A DNA stretch of 64,000 nucleotides from Ralstonia pickettii (GCF_030582395.1 NZ_CP104381.1:1984001-2048000), one strand, 5' to 3'; shown: positions 16,922 through 28,941, numbered from the stretch's first letter. The notes: generated from the letters alone by a model not told the origin. Made by a program: numbers and translations.

Positions 16922-17611
16922 TCAGGATCGAAAGAGTCGTGAATATTGCGTTTCATGCCGGGCGGACAACACGCCCAGCCCCGGTGAAAACGTAGACAGT
17001 TCGGGCGGATGAGATGCCGCACGACGCGTCGCCTCTTCCACCGCATGGGCCACGCCAGCGTGCAGACCGAAGAGAATGCGCTGCCCCGCAGCCTGCCCGA
17101 GCGGAACGGCCTTCACCGCCGCCGCCATCTGGTTTTCGACCCAGGCAAAGCAGTACGCCGTCACCCCATCGCGCGGGTCGACATTCAGCGCGGCAGCGGC
17201 GGCGGCAAAGGCCGTTGGAAACGTCACGGAAGCACGCGCAGCCAATGCGCTGCGCAGTGAGGCATCGCCCCATTCCATCTGCTGGATAAGGCGATTGAGC
17301 GACCAGCCCATCTGAGACGTTTCGAGCCGCAGCTCGCGCGTCTCGCGGGTGGCGAGAAACCACGCATCGCGCTCGGCCACGGCATCGAAGCGGCCCGCCT
17401 GCCAGTCGGCAAACTGCAGCAGCCACAGCGGTGCCTCGCAGGCGGCCAGCACGTCGAGGCCCTCGGCAATCCACGCCGCAGCCGACGCCTCATCGGCCAC
17501 GTGCCGGACGTCCACCGCCGCTTCCAGCCCTTGCGAATAGCTGAACGCGCCCACCGGCAGCGCCGGGGACGCGAGATGCAGCAAGGCGGTGAGCTGCGCC
17601 GCGTTAGTCAT
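16922..17611 (-). CDS. ureF: Urease accessory protein UreF
   Basis: 229 residues beginning [30 protein letters not shown], with the [21 protein letters not shown] signature of UreF, then the [22 protein letters not shown] and [25 protein letters not shown] segments. All-alpha protein that bridges UreD and UreG and acts as a checkpoint for GTP-dependent nickel delivery. Its ATG overlaps the last eight bases of ureE (ATGACTAA), a coupling that fixes this start although the frame stays open upstream through the ureE His-codon region. Confidence 0.97.
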   Translation of the reverse strand: MTNAAQLTALLHLASPALPVGAFSYSQGLEAAVDVRHVADEASAAAWIAEGLDVLAACEAPLWLLQFADWQAGRFDAVAERDAWFLATRETRELRLETSQMGWSLNRLIQQMEWGDASLRSALAARASVTFPTAFAAAAAALNVDPRDGVTAYCFAWVENQMAAAVKAVPLGQAAGQRILFGLHAGVAHAVEEATRRAASHPPELSTFSPGLGVLSARHETQYSRLFRS

Positions 17612-18248
17612 GGTGATGGTGGTGATGGCCGCAGCCGGGCCCGTGGACATGGCCGTGGTCGTGATCGTGATCGTGGCTATGCGAGTGACCATGGTCGTGG
17701 TCATGCGCGTGACTGTGACCATGATCGTGCCCGTGGTGCTCGTGATACAGCGCCTGCGCGGCCGCGTAGTCCTCTTCGAACGTCGCATCGTGGCCGTGAC
17801 GATGGCCGCCGCCATAGGCGCCCGCCTCCGGCTCGAACGGCGCCTCTACATGCGCGACGGTCACGCCCAGGCGTACGAGCATGTCTTCGAGCACTGGATC
17901 GGCTTCGAGCTGCAGCGCATCTGCGCTGACCTGCACGGGTGTGTGGCGATTGCCGAGGTGGTAGGCAGCACGCATCAAGGCGAGGCGGTTGGCGCTCGTC
18001 ACACGCAGGACGTGCTCCGGTGCGGCCTGTACTTCAACCAGCGTGCCGTCTTCAGCGACCAGCACATCACCGCCGCGCATGACGGTGCCGCGCGGCAGCA
18101 CGACGGCCACGTCACGGCCATCGTCGAGGGTGGCGCGCAGGCGGCTGCGGCTGCGCTCCAGGAATGGGAGTACCAGGTTGGGTGCGCGCTTGACCAGCAC
18201 GGGGGCCAGGCCGTGCGGCGCGGGGAGGTGTTTGTTGATGGAGAGCAT
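17604..18248 (-). CDS. ureE: Urease accessory nickel chaperone UreE with long His-rich tail
   Basis: 214 residues. N-terminal domain (LSINKHLP..., residues about 1-70) and metal-binding domain with [11 protein letters not shown] near 107 and [10 protein letters not shown] near 131 match UreE. The C-terminus is exceptionally His/Asp-rich: 24 His in the last 46 residues, ending in six consecutive His and one Asp, plus a GCG Cys, much more than in UreE proteins without a tail. It binds and stores Ni2+ for UreG. Separated from ureC by a 670-bp repeat island, so its transcription may not simply continue from ureC. Overlaps ureF by 8 bp. Confidence 0.96.
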   Translation of the reverse strand: MLSINKHLPAPHGLAPVLVKRAPNLVLPFLERSRSRLRATLDDGRDVAVVLPRGTVMRGGDVLVAEDGTLVEVQAAPEHVLRVTSANRLALMRAAYHLGNRHTPVQVSADALQLEADPVLEDMLVRLGVTVAHVEAPFEPEAGAYGGGHRHGHDATFEEDYAAAQALYHEHHGHDHGHSHAHDHDHGHSHSHDHDHDHGHVHGPGCGHHHHHHD

Positions 18249-18290
18249 GGTCAGTATTCGTTCATGATTTTGCGGGCGGGCCATCCGTGG

Positions 18291-18486
18291 TTTCACCCCC
18301 TGCCGGGGGCGACTCACTTTCTTTGTCTTGCCAAAGAAAGTAAGCAAAGAAAGGCGCGCCCGAGATGGCGACCCATCCCTTGAATTTTCGTAACCGGACG
18401 GAGACGGGAAAAACTCGCTTCGCTCAAACAGTTTCCCGTCTTGTTTCCGCCCGCTTACGAAAATTCAAGGTGCCATCTAGGGCAGG
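18291..18486. repeat. Inverted-repeat element, left copy
   Basis: About 196 bp, matching the right copy (18687-18885) in reverse orientation; e.g. bases 18350-18372 are the exact reverse complement of 18800-18822. Internally it has a perfect 16-bp inverted repeat, CCTTGAATTTTCGTAA at 18378-18393 and its complement at 18455-18470, with GACGGGAAA/TTTCCCGTC nested inside, and an outer hairpin ACTTTCTTTG/CAAAGAAAGT at 18316-18341. Confidence 0.9.
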
Positions 18487-18564
18487 GGTAAAGCACACAA
18501 TCTTCTGTCCGTGCGCTACTCCGTTGTACGTTTGGACCCATCGCACGCACTTGCACTTGCACGC

Positions 18565-18630
18565 ACTCGCACTCGCACTCGCACTCGCACTCGCACTCGC
18601 ACTCGCACTCGCACTCGCACTCGCACTCGC
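18565..18630 (+). repeat. Hexanucleotide array (ACTCGC)11
   Basis: Eleven exact ACTCGC units in a row, preceded by imperfect units (ACTTGC, ACGC) from about 18546 and ended by ACTCAT. It lies in the spacer between the two inverted elements. Simple hexamer arrays are prone to slipped-strand copy change. Confidence 0.97.
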
Positions 18631-18686
18631 ACTCATCGAGTCCTGGCACTCACCTCAGTTCCCCGCCGGTGTGGCCGTTGACGTTC

Positions 18687-18885
18687 CTGCCCTAGATGGC
18701 GCCTTGAATTTCTGTAAGCGGGCGGATAAAGGAAGGAGGCCTGTCTGAGCGAAGCGAGTTTGCCTCCTTCCCCGCCCGGTTACATAAATTCAAGGGGAAG
18801 TCGCCATCTCGGGCGCGCCTTTCTTTTGCCTACTTTTCTTTGGCAAGACAAAGAAAAGTAGGTCAGCCCCGGCAGGGGATGAAAC
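18687..18885. repeat. Inverted-repeat element, right copy
   Basis: About 199 bp, inverted relative to 18291-18486. It includes a perfect 14-bp stem with six-base loop at 18829-18862 (CCTACTTTTCTTTG/CAAAGAAAAGTAGG), a CCTTGAATTTCTGTAA/TTACATAAATTCAAGG near-palindrome and a GGAAGGAGG/CCTCCTTCC pair. The T-rich sides of the 14-bp hairpin could end or insulate transcription just after ureC. Confidence 0.9.
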
Positions 18886-18921
18886 AAGGGATGAACCACC
18901 AAGCCCCAACCCCAAAAAAAC

Positions 18922-20640
<1,719 letters not shown>

Positions 20641-20662
20641 GTCCGTTCCTTCTGGGTCGACT

Positions 20663-20968
20663 TCACAGCTTGCCCATCACTCGGCCGGCAAAGCCGTAGA
20701 CCACGCGGTCACCGGCCAGCGCCACGAGCTCGACCGTGCGCTCCTGCCCCGGCTCGAAGCGCACGGCCGTGCCGGCGGCGATGTTCAGCCGAAAGCCGCG
20801 CGCAGCTTCGCGGTCAAAGCGCAGCGCGTCGTTCACTTCATAGAAGTGATAATGCGAGCCGATCTGCACCGGGCGATCGCCCGTGTTTGCCACCGTGACC
20901 GTCACCGTGGGGCGGCCTGCATTGAGTTCCAGATCGCCGTCTTGCGGCAGCAGTTCACCGGGGATCAT
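20663..20968 (-). CDS. ureB: Urease beta subunit UreB
   Basis: 101 residues, [19 protein letters not shown] at the start and the UreB core [28 protein letters not shown] near 28-55, [18 protein letters not shown] near 62. Structural subunit of the urease trimer. The start at 20968 is set by homology; the open frame continues upstream by chance through hupE. It follows hupE after 11 bp. Confidence 0.97.
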   Translation of the reverse strand: MIPGELLPQDGDLELNAGRPTVTVTVANTGDRPVQIGSHYHFYEVNDALRFDREAARGFRLNIAAGTAVRFEPGQERTVELVALAGDRVVYGFAGRVMGKL

Positions 20969-20979
20969 GTCGCGCCCCT

Positions 20980-21597
20980 TCACACAGCTGCCGCGAGCAG
21001 GCCGGCACCATACAGCGCCACGCCCACACCCGACAGACGCGCCAGCCATGCCAGACGCGGCTTCAGCGCAAAGCCCCCGCCGATACCGGCGGTGTGCAGC
21101 AGCGCCGTCGCCACGGCAAAGCCGCCGACGAAATACGGGAACATGGTCTGCGCCCCTGCGGGGAATTCCGTGCCGTGCGCATAGCCGTGGAACAGCGCGA
21201 ACGCGCCGCACAGCAGCGCACCGCCCCACGTCGGCAGCTGGGCGCGTGCGGCAATCAGCAGGCCGAACACCAGCAGCGATGCGGCGATCATCGGCTCGGC
21301 CATCGGCACCGCCACCCCGCCGGCGCCGAGCAGCGCGCCCAGGATCATCAACGCGACAAAGGCGATGGGCGCCCACAGCGCATCGCGCACCGAGCGGAAG
21401 GCCAGTGCGCTCCACACGCCCACGGCCACCATCGCCAGCAAATGGTCTGCACCGGTGAGCGGATGCAGGAACCCGGCGAGCAGGCTGCCCTCGGCGGTAT
21501 GGCCAGGGTGGCCGGGGTGGGCAAACGCGATGGAGGCGGCAAACGTGAGCGCAATGGCCGCAGCGGGCCGGACGAAGCGAGACAGGGTAGGCGTCAT
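20980..21597 (-). CDS. ureJ: HupE/UreJ-family nickel/cobalt permease
   Basis: 205 residues: cleavable signal peptide ending in AFA, then mature N-terminus HPGHPGH and about six membrane helices. The family motif [12 protein letters not shown] near 45-56 supplies His and Asp metal ligands, and [13 protein letters not shown] near 140 is the second conserved His segment. HupE/UreJ proteins import Ni2+ (or Co2+). Location between ureA and ureB ties it to nickel supply for urease; its insertion between two structural genes is a notable arrangement. 42 bp separates it from ureA. Confidence 0.92.
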   Translation of the reverse strand: MTPTLSRFVRPAAAIALTFAASIAFAHPGHPGHTAEGSLLAGFLHPLTGADHLLAMVAVGVWSALAFRSVRDALWAPIAFVALMILGALLGAGGVAVPMAEPMIAASLLVFGLLIAARAQLPTWGGALLCGAFALFHGYAHGTEFPAGAQTMFPYFVGGFAVATALLHTAGIGGGFALKPRLAWLARLSGVGVALYGAGLLAAAV

Positions 21598-21639
21598 GGC
21601 AGGACTCGTAGTAGTGAGTGGCGTGCGGACTTCAAAACT

Positions 21640-21942
21640 TCAAACAATCGGGTGGTGGACGGTGACGAGCTTCGTGCCATCGGGAAACGTGGCTTCGACC
21701 TGGATGTCGGGAATCATCTCGGCCACGCCGTCCATCACATCATTGCGCGTGAGGAGCGTGGTGCCGTAGTGCATGAGGTCGGCGACCGTCTTGCCGTCGC
21801 GCGCGCCTTCCATGATGGCGGCGCTGATGAAGGCGACGGCTTCCGGGTAGTTGAGCTTGAGGCCGCGGCCCTTGCGGCGCTCGGCCAGCAAGGCGGCGGT
21901 GAAGACCAGCAACTTGTCTTTTTCGCGCGGGGTCAGTTCCAC
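21640..21942 (-). CDS. ureA: Urease gamma subunit UreA
   Basis: 100 residues, [51 protein letters not shown] and the C-terminal HHPI, all diagnostic of UreA. Start codon is GTG (bases 21940-21942), preceded by a GAAGAGAG ribosome site. Smallest structural subunit of the heterotrimeric bacterial enzyme. Follows ureD after 79 bp. Confidence 0.97.
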   Translation of the reverse strand: MELTPREKDKLLVFTAALLAERRKGRGLKLNYPEAVAFISAAIMEGARDGKTVADLMHYGTTLLTRNDVMDGVAEMIPDIQVEATFPDGTKLVTVHHPIV

Positions 21943-22021
21943 GTGGGGCTCTCTTCGGTGAGGGTCAATTCAGTTCAGTGCAGATCGGGCGATTCGAGGT
22001 CAGGTCGCCATCGTGTGGCCG

Positions 22022-22909
22022 TCATGTAGACCAGAGGCGCAGCGGACGGCCTACCACGCCATGCATCGGCTCGCGCAGCGCAAGCCACGTCTGTGACAGC
22101 AACGCGCGCGCATCTTCGGGCCGGCGTGCAAGCACGCGCAGCAACAAAACGTTTGGCAGGCCAGGCGCATCTTGCGTGAGACACGTGACGCCCGCGCGCA
22201 GGTCGAAGTTGTACGGCAGGTGCTCGGCCATCGATTCGGCGAGTGCTTCGGTGGCGCCTTCGCCCACGGCCCACAGCGTGCCGACCACGTGGAAGCCGGC
22301 CATGCCCGTCGTCGCATTCAGCACGGGCGATTGCGCGTCGAACGCCGCCGATTCAATCCACAGCGGCTGACCGTTGCAGCGCAAGGCGGTGCGCATGGCG
22401 ATGCGGCCTTCGGCCCACGATTCACCGGCGGCGTGGCGGCCGAGCATGGTGGTGTCCCAGCCGATTGCGGTGGCGCCCGGTGCCAGGTCCAGCCTCAGGT
22501 CGATGATCGGGCAGGCCTGGTTGAAGACGATGTTCTCTTGCGGGAGCCAGTCGAGCCGCGCGCCTGCCTCCGCCCGGATGGCAACGCGCTGCGTGGCCGT
22601 GCGGCCGAGCGACTTGTACCACTTGGTGGCGCCGGGCGTGGTCAGGACCGCATGCGCGTCGGCACCGAGTTCGATGTCGATATCGAGCACATCGCCACCG
22701 GCAATGCCTGCGGGCGGATGCAGCATGACGGCATGGCAGACGCGCTCGCCTTCCGGATACAACGCCTTCTGCACCCGCAGCGGCCCTTGGTGCCGGCACG
22801 TGGCCAGCACGGTGCGCTCCCCGCGCCGTGCAAACGCCAGGCGCAGCGAGGCTTCCCAGGACGCGAACGAATCGGCCTGCGGCGGGACAGGAAAATCGGG
22901 ATGGCGCAT
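22022..22909 (-). CDS. ureD: Urease accessory protein UreD
   Basis: 295 residues from the ATG at 22909; a GTG at 22960 would add 17 residues with no better ribosome site. UreD landmarks: HPPAGIAGGDVLDIDIELGADAHAVLTTPGATKWYKS near 70-107, WLPQENIVFNQA near 127, and WDTTMLGRHAAGESW near 158. UreD forms the scaffold that holds UreF and UreG against apo-urease and channels nickel. It is the first ure gene and lies 90 bp after urtE, so urea uptake and urease genes are probably one transcription unit. Confidence 0.95.
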   Translation of the reverse strand: MRHPDFPVPPQADSFASWEASLRLAFARRGERTVLATCRHQGPLRVQKALYPEGERVCHAVMLHPPAGIAGGDVLDIDIELGADAHAVLTTPGATKWYKSLGRTATQRVAIRAEAGARLDWLPQENIVFNQACPIIDLRLDLAPGATAIGWDTTMLGRHAAGESWAEGRIAMRTALRCNGQPLWIESAAFDAQSPVLNATTGMAGFHVVGTLWAVGEGATEALAESMAEHLPYNFDLRAGVTCLTQDAPGLPNVLLLRVLARRPEDARALLSQTWLALREPMHGVVGRPLRLWST

Positions 22910-22999
22910 CAGGAGAGCAGCACGACGGCTAGGAATTTCCTCATCATAGCCAGATGCCACGGATTTGGCATTCGACTTTTTCCCCGGAACGCCGGGCCA

Positions 23000-23692
23000 T
23001 CAAACGGCCACAAGATCGCGCACGCCATCGGTTTCCATATTGGCGGCGTCGCCCTGGGCGATGACCTCGCCGCGGCTCATGACGACGTAGCGGTCGGCAA
23101 TGCTGCGGGCAAAGTCGTAGTACTGCTCCACCAGCAGGACCGACATGCCGAACTCATCGACGAGGCGGCGCAGCGTGCGGCCGATCTCCTGGATGATCGA
23201 CGGCTGGATGCCTTCGGTCGGCTCGTCCAGGATCAGCAGGCGCGGTTCACTCATCAGCGCGCGGCCGATGGCAAGTTGCTGCTGCTGGCCGCCGGACAGG
23301 TCGCCACCGCGCCGGCCCTTCATCTCCTTGAGCACTGGAAACAGCTCGTAGATGGAATCGGGCACCTTGGACGGCGCCCGCTTGGCGGCCGCACCAATCA
23401 GCAGGTTTTCTTCCACCGTCAGACGGGGGAAGATCTCGCGCCCCTGTGGCACATAGGCGAGCCCCTGAGAGACACGCTCGTACGCGGGCAGCTTCTGGAT
23501 GGTGCGGCCTTCCCAATCGATCAAGCCGCTGGCGGTGGGCACCACGCCCATCAGGCATTTGAGCAGCGTCGTCTTGCCCACGCCGTTACGGCCAAGCAGC
23601 GTGGTGAGCTTGCCCGTGGGGACGTCAAAGCTGACGTTGCGCAGGATGTGGCTGCCGCCGTAGAACTGGTTCAGTTTCTGGACCTGCAACAT
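23000..23692 (-). CDS. urtE: Urea ABC transporter ATP-binding subunit UrtE
   Basis: 230 residues of the LivF type. Walker A GRNGVGKTT near residue 34, Q-loop YVPQGREIFPRLTVEENLLIG near 86, signature LSGGQQQQLAIGRALM near 135, Walker B LLILDEPTEGIQPS near 155. It energises urea import with UrtD. Starts one base after the urtD stop. Confidence 0.95.
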   Translation of the reverse strand: MLQVQKLNQFYGGSHILRNVSFDVPTGKLTTLLGRNGVGKTTLLKCLMGVVPTASGLIDWEGRTIQKLPAYERVSQGLAYVPQGREIFPRLTVEENLLIGAAAKRAPSKVPDSIYELFPVLKEMKGRRGGDLSGGQQQQLAIGRALMSEPRLLILDEPTEGIQPSIIQEIGRTLRRLVDEFGMSVLLVEQYYDFARSIADRYVVMSRGEVIAQGDAANMETDGVRDLVAV

Positions 23693-23693
23693 A

Positions 23694-24545
23694 TCAGCGC
23701 CCCAAATAGGATTCGATCACACGCTCATCGCGCTTGACGGCATCGAGCGTGCCTTCGGCGAGGACACTGCCTTCAGCCAGCACGGTCACGCGCCCTTCTG
23801 CCCCTGCCAGCGCGGCGACGAACTCCATGTCGTGCTCGACGACCATGATCGAGCACGTGCCACGCAGGCCGTTGAGCAACGTTGCGAGCTGCATCGTCTC
23901 CTCATCCGTCATGCCGGCGACCGGTTCGTCGAGCAGCAGCAGTTGCGGTTGCTGCATCAGCAGCATGCCGATCTCCAGCCGCTGCTTTTGCCCGTGTGAC
24001 AGCAGCCCGGCGGGCCGATAGGCCTCCGCTTCCAGATGGATACGACCGAGCGTTTCTTCGATGCGCTGGCGGCCGTCGTTCAGCAGGCGCGCGCGCAGCG
24101 AGACCCACCAGCGCTTGTCGGCCTTCATCGCCAGTTCCAGGTTTTCCCACACGGTGTGCTGCTCGAACACGGTCGGCTTCTGGAACTTGCGGCCGATGCC
24201 GATCTGCGCGATGCGCGGCTCGGTCAGGCGCAGCAGGTCGATGGTCTGGCCAAGGAAGACGCGGCCGGTCACGTCTGCATTGCGCGGCCCGGTCTTGCCG
24301 GTAATCACGTCCATCATCGTGGTCTTGCCCGCGCCGTTGGGGCCGATGATGCAGCGCAGCTCGCCGTGGTCGATCGACAGCGTGAGCGCGTTCAGTGCGC
24401 GAAAGCCGCCAAAGCGCACCGTCACGTCTTCGAGATACAGGATGGCGCCGTGCGAGACGTCGATCGTGTCCGGCTCGACCAGATGGCCCATGCCGGTGGC
24501 GGTGCCGGTCTCCGCGCGGTCAGGGAGTGCAGTGAACGTGCTCAT
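23694..24545 (-). CDS. urtD: Urea ABC transporter ATP-binding subunit UrtD
   Basis: 283 residues of the LivG type, with a ~30-residue N-terminal extension before the ATPase core. Walker A GPNGAGKTTMMD near 71, FQKPTVFEQHTVWENLELA near 118, signature LSHGQKQRLEIGMLLM near 182, Walker B LLLLDEPVAGMTDEET near 202. Overlaps urtC by four bases (ATGA), showing tight translational coupling. Confidence 0.95.
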   Translation of the reverse strand: MSTFTALPDRAETGTATGMGHLVEPDTIDVSHGAILYLEDVTVRFGGFRALNALTLSIDHGELRCIIGPNGAGKTTMMDVITGKTGPRNADVTGRVFLGQTIDLLRLTEPRIAQIGIGRKFQKPTVFEQHTVWENLELAMKADKRWWVSLRARLLNDGRQRIEETLGRIHLEAEAYRPAGLLSHGQKQRLEIGMLLMQQPQLLLLDEPVAGMTDEETMQLATLLNGLRGTCSIMVVEHDMEFVAALAGAEGRVTVLAEGSVLAEGTLDAVKRDERVIESYLGR

Positions 24546-25711
24546 GCGTGATCTCCGGTGACGGTCGCGGCTTCATGCGCCTTGGCTTGCGCGGGCGCCC
24601 GCTTTTTCATGCGCAGCTTGCTCATCAGGCCCAGCACACCGTTCGGCAGATACAGCGTCACCAGTACGAAGATCGCCCCGAGCACGAACAGCCAGTATTC
24701 CGGCACCCATGCGGTCAGCAACGTCTTGGCCCCGTTGACGAGGAACGCGCCGATGATCGGGCCGATCAACGTACCGCGCCCGCCCACGGCCACCCACACC
24801 GCCATCTCGATGGAGTTGCCCGGCGACATCTCGCCTGGGTTGATGATGCCAACCTGCGGCACGTAGAGCGCACCCGCAATACCGCACAGCACGGCCGAGA
24901 ACGTCCACACGAACAGCTTGTAGCCGAGCGGGTTGTAGCCGGAGAACATCACGCGCGCTTCGGCATCGCGAATGGCGGTAACCACGCGGCCGAACTTGGA
25001 CGTGACGATGGCGCGGCAGGCGATGAACGCCAGCACGAGCGCCACGAACGTCGCCACGAAGAGCACGGTGCGCGTAGGCAGCGCCGGGATCGGGAAGCCG
25101 AGGATGCGCTTGAAATCGGTAAAGCCGTTGTTGCCGCCAAAGCCCGTCTCGTTACGGAAGAACAGCAGCATGGCCGCGTACGTCATGGCCTGCGTGATGA
25201 TCGACAGGTACACGCCCTTGACGCGTGAGCGGAAGGCGAAGAAGCCGAACAGCCACGCCAGCACGCCGGGCACCAGAATCACTAGCAGCATGGCCCAGGC
25301 AAAGTGCTCGGTGCCGTGCCAGAACCAGGGCAGCTCCTTCCAGTCGAGGAAGACCATGAAGTCCGGCAGGTCGCTCTTGTACACGCCTTCGCGACCGATG
25401 GAGCGCATCAGGTACATGCCCATGCCGTAACCGCCCAGCGCGAAGAACAGCCCGTGGCCGAGGCTCAGGATGCCGCAATAGCCCCACACCAGATCGAGCG
25501 CCAGCGCCGCCAGCGCATAGCACATGATCTTGCCGACGAGCGTGAGCGCATACGCCGACAGATGCAGCGGGCTGCCCTCCGGCACAAGCAGCGCGCACAC
25601 CGGCGCGCCAATGCACACGATGAGCGATACGAGCACCAGCGCAGACCACCCGCGCCGCGACAGCAGCGGCATGCGCGCCGGAATATCGAGAGAGAACTTG
25701 GTCGTCGTCAT
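24542..25711 (-). CDS. urtC: Urea ABC transporter permease UrtC
   Basis: 389 residues of the LivM type with about nine to ten membrane helices, the helix-rich core including LDLVWGYCGILSLGHGLFFALGGYGMGMY near 75 and the ATP-ase coupling region AIRDAEARVMFSGYNPLGYKLFVW near 245. The LSLGHGLFFALGGY motif is typical of UrtC. Forms the inner-membrane channel with UrtB. One base separates it from urtB. Confidence 0.94.
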   Translation of the reverse strand: MTTTKFSLDIPARMPLLSRRGWSALVLVSLIVCIGAPVCALLVPEGSPLHLSAYALTLVGKIMCYALAALALDLVWGYCGILSLGHGLFFALGGYGMGMYLMRSIGREGVYKSDLPDFMVFLDWKELPWFWHGTEHFAWAMLLVILVPGVLAWLFGFFAFRSRVKGVYLSIITQAMTYAAMLLFFRNETGFGGNNGFTDFKRILGFPIPALPTRTVLFVATFVALVLAFIACRAIVTSKFGRVVTAIRDAEARVMFSGYNPLGYKLFVWTFSAVLCGIAGALYVPQVGIINPGEMSPGNSIEMAVWVAVGGRGTLIGPIIGAFLVNGAKTLLTAWVPEYWLFVLGAIFVLVTLYLPNGVLGLMSKLRMKKRAPAQAKAHEAATVTGDHA

Positions 25712-25712
25712 A

Positions 25713-27344
<1,632 letters not shown>

Positions 27345-27444
27345 GGCAATCCGATGCGTGGCGGCAGGTGTTGGGGCCGTCCGCCACGTCGTGCAGCGTC
27401 GTTCAAAGGACCGGCCGCGCTGTATGCGCCGCCGGTCCGCCTGA

Positions 27445-28701
27445 TTACTTCACTTCGTCAGGCTTGCCCTCGTTGCCCGGGATGTACGGGCTCCACGGCT
27501 TGGCGCGGATCACCGTCGGCGTCTTCCACACGACGTTGAACTGGCCGTCGCCGCGCACCTCGCCAATCATCACGGGCTTGCTCAGGTGATGGTTGTTGTT
27601 CATCACCAGCGTGAAGCCCGACGGTGCCTTGAACTGCTGGCCGTACATCGCCTTGCGGACCTTGTCCACGTCGGTGGAGCCGGCCTTCTCGACAGCCTGC
27701 TTCCACATCATGATGCCGACGTAGGTGGCTTCCATCGGGTCGTTGGTGACGCGCTTGTCGCCGCCCGGCAGGTTATTGGCCTTGACCCAGGCAGCCCACT
27801 TCTTCTTGAAGTCGTCGTTGACCGGGTTCTTGACCGACATGAAGTAGTTCCATGCGGCCAGATGGCCTACCAGAGGCTTGGTGTCGATGCCGCGCAGTTC
27901 TTCTTCACCCACCGAGAAGGCCACCACCGGCACGTCCTTGGCCTTCAGGCCGGCGTTGCCGAGTTCCTTGTAGAACGGCACGTTGGAGTCGCCGTTGATG
28001 GTCGACACGACGGCCGTCTTGCCGCCCTGCGCGAACTTCTTGATGTTGGCAACGATGGTCTGATAGTCGGAGTGGCCGAACGGCGTATAGACCTCTTCGA
28101 TGTCGCTGTCCTTCACGCCCTTGCTGTGCAGGAAGGCACGCAGGATCTTGTTGGTCGTGCGCGGGTAGACGTAATCGGTACCGAGGAGGAAGAAGCGCTT
28201 GGCGCCGCCGCCTTCCTTGCTCATCAGGTATTCCACGGCCGGAATGGCCTGCTGGTTGGGTGCCGCGCCGGTGTAGAAGACGTTCTTCGACATCTCTTCG
28301 CCTTCGTACTGCACCGGGTAGAACAGCAGGCCGTTCAGCTCTTCATACACCGGCAGCACCGACTTGCGCGACACCGACGTCCAGCAGCCGAACGTCACAG
28401 CCACCTTGTCCTGCGTCAGCAGCCCACGCGCCTTCTCGGCAAACAGCGGCCAGTTCGATGCCGGGTCCACCACCACCGGCTCCAGCTTGCGGCCCAGCAC
28501 GCCACCACTCTTGTTGATCTCGTCGATCGTCATCAGCGCGACGTCTTTCAGCGACGTCTCGGAGATGGCCATCGTACCCGACAGCGAATGCAGGACGCCG
28601 ACCTTGATCGGTTCTTTTGCCTGAGCAAACGCGAGGCTCGACACGGACAACAGCGTTGCGGCGGCGACGGCAGACAGCTTCAACAGCTCACGACGTTTCA
28701 T
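27445..28701 (-). CDS. urtA: Urea ABC transporter substrate-binding protein UrtA
   Basis: 418 residues. N-terminal signal MKRRELLKLSAVAAATLLSVSSLAFAQA has an RRxLLK pair like Tat signals, cleaved after AFA. Mature protein has the type I periplasmic binding fold: KVGVLHSLSGTMAISETSLKD near 33, FYPVQYEGEEMSKNVFYTGAAPNQQ near 130, and the family C-terminus WSPYIPGNEGKPDEVK. It captures urea or short amides. First gene of the urt-ure set; a 100-bp gap precedes urtB. AAGGAG ribosome site lies 6 bases before ATG, and a sigma-54 promoter lies upstream. Confidence 0.96.
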   Translation of the reverse strand: MKRRELLKLSAVAAATLLSVSSLAFAQAKEPIKVGVLHSLSGTMAISETSLKDVALMTIDEINKSGGVLGRKLEPVVVDPASNWPLFAEKARGLLTQDKVAVTFGCWTSVSRKSVLPVYEELNGLLFYPVQYEGEEMSKNVFYTGAAPNQQAIPAVEYLMSKEGGGAKRFFLLGTDYVYPRTTNKILRAFLHSKGVKDSDIEEVYTPFGHSDYQTIVANIKKFAQGGKTAVVSTINGDSNVPFYKELGNAGLKAKDVPVVAFSVGEEELRGIDTKPLVGHLAAWNYFMSVKNPVNDDFKKKWAAWVKANNLPGGDKRVTNDPMEATYVGIMMWKQAVEKAGSTDVDKVRKAMYGQQFKAPSGFTLVMNNNHHLSKPVMIGEVRGDGQFNVVWKTPTVIRAKPWSPYIPGNEGKPDEVK

Positions 28702-28752
28702 TGCGGCTCCTTGGGTTTATTGGTGGCGAGAACGACTCCCGGGCCCTAAAAG

Positions 28753-28768
28753 TGCAACTACCGTGCCA
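28753..28768 (-). promoter_or_regulatory. Sigma-54 (RpoN) promoter of the urt-ure genes
   Basis: Minus-strand TGGCACGGTAGTTGCA, an exact match to the RpoN consensus TGGCACG-N4-TTGCA. It predicts a start near 28742 and a 5' leader of about 41 bases to the urtA ATG. RpoN promoters need an activator; NtrC-like sites lie just upstream. Confidence 0.85.
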
Positions 28769-28797
28769 TCACATTTGGCTCATTCGAAGGGAAATTC

Positions 28798-28834
28798 GCG
28801 CCAAAACGGTGCCAATGCAGCGCCAAGTCAGCGC
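28798..28834. promoter_or_regulatory. Candidate NtrC enhancer sites
   Basis: GCGCC-AAAAC-GGTGC at 28798-28812 differs by one base from the dyad GCACC-N5-GGTGC of NtrC sites. A weaker GCGCC-AAGTC-AGCGC follows at 28820-28834, with centres 22 bp (two turns) apart, about 63 and 85 bp upstream of the predicted start. Identification as NtrC sites is inference from the consensus. Confidence 0.6.
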
Positions 28835-28922
28835 ATTTATTGTTTTGAATGCGCCTGCTTGGGGCGCGCGAATACAAGCACAAAACAAGCGGAGCGCAAG
28901 GGCAAACCGACGCAAAGAGAAA

Positions 28923-28941
28923 GGCCGGCATTGCGCCGGCC
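28923..28941 (-). terminator. Terminator after the MaoC-like gene
   Basis: Stem GGCCGGC/GCCGGCC (28923-28929 with 28935-28941), loop of five; on the minus strand it is followed by TTTCTCTTT. It ends the acyl-CoA operon before the urtA promoter region. Confidence 0.8.

Larger units (their letters stand above)
18249..18921. repeat. Repeat island between ureC and ureE (no gene)
   Basis: A 673-bp non-coding stretch splitting the urease cluster. It holds two ~195-bp similar elements in inverted orientation, each itself containing palindromes, around a ~200-bp spacer with an (ACTCGC)11 array. Open frames here consist only of dipeptide runs from the hexamer and carry no recognisable protein. Components are listed separately. 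Confidence 0.9.

Noticed and set aside
18565..18630. Possible CRISPR-like array
   Set aside because: Units are contiguous hexamers without spacers; no cas genes in the window.
18365..18748. Open frames across the hexamer array encoding (AL)n, (SA)n and (EC)n dipeptides on both strands
   Set aside because: Artifacts of the (ACTCGC)11 repeat and its flanks; no ribosome sites or family resemblance.
22910..22960. GTG start of ureD at 22960
   Set aside because: Adds 17 residues outside the family N-terminus with no visible ribosome site; ATG at 22909 kept.
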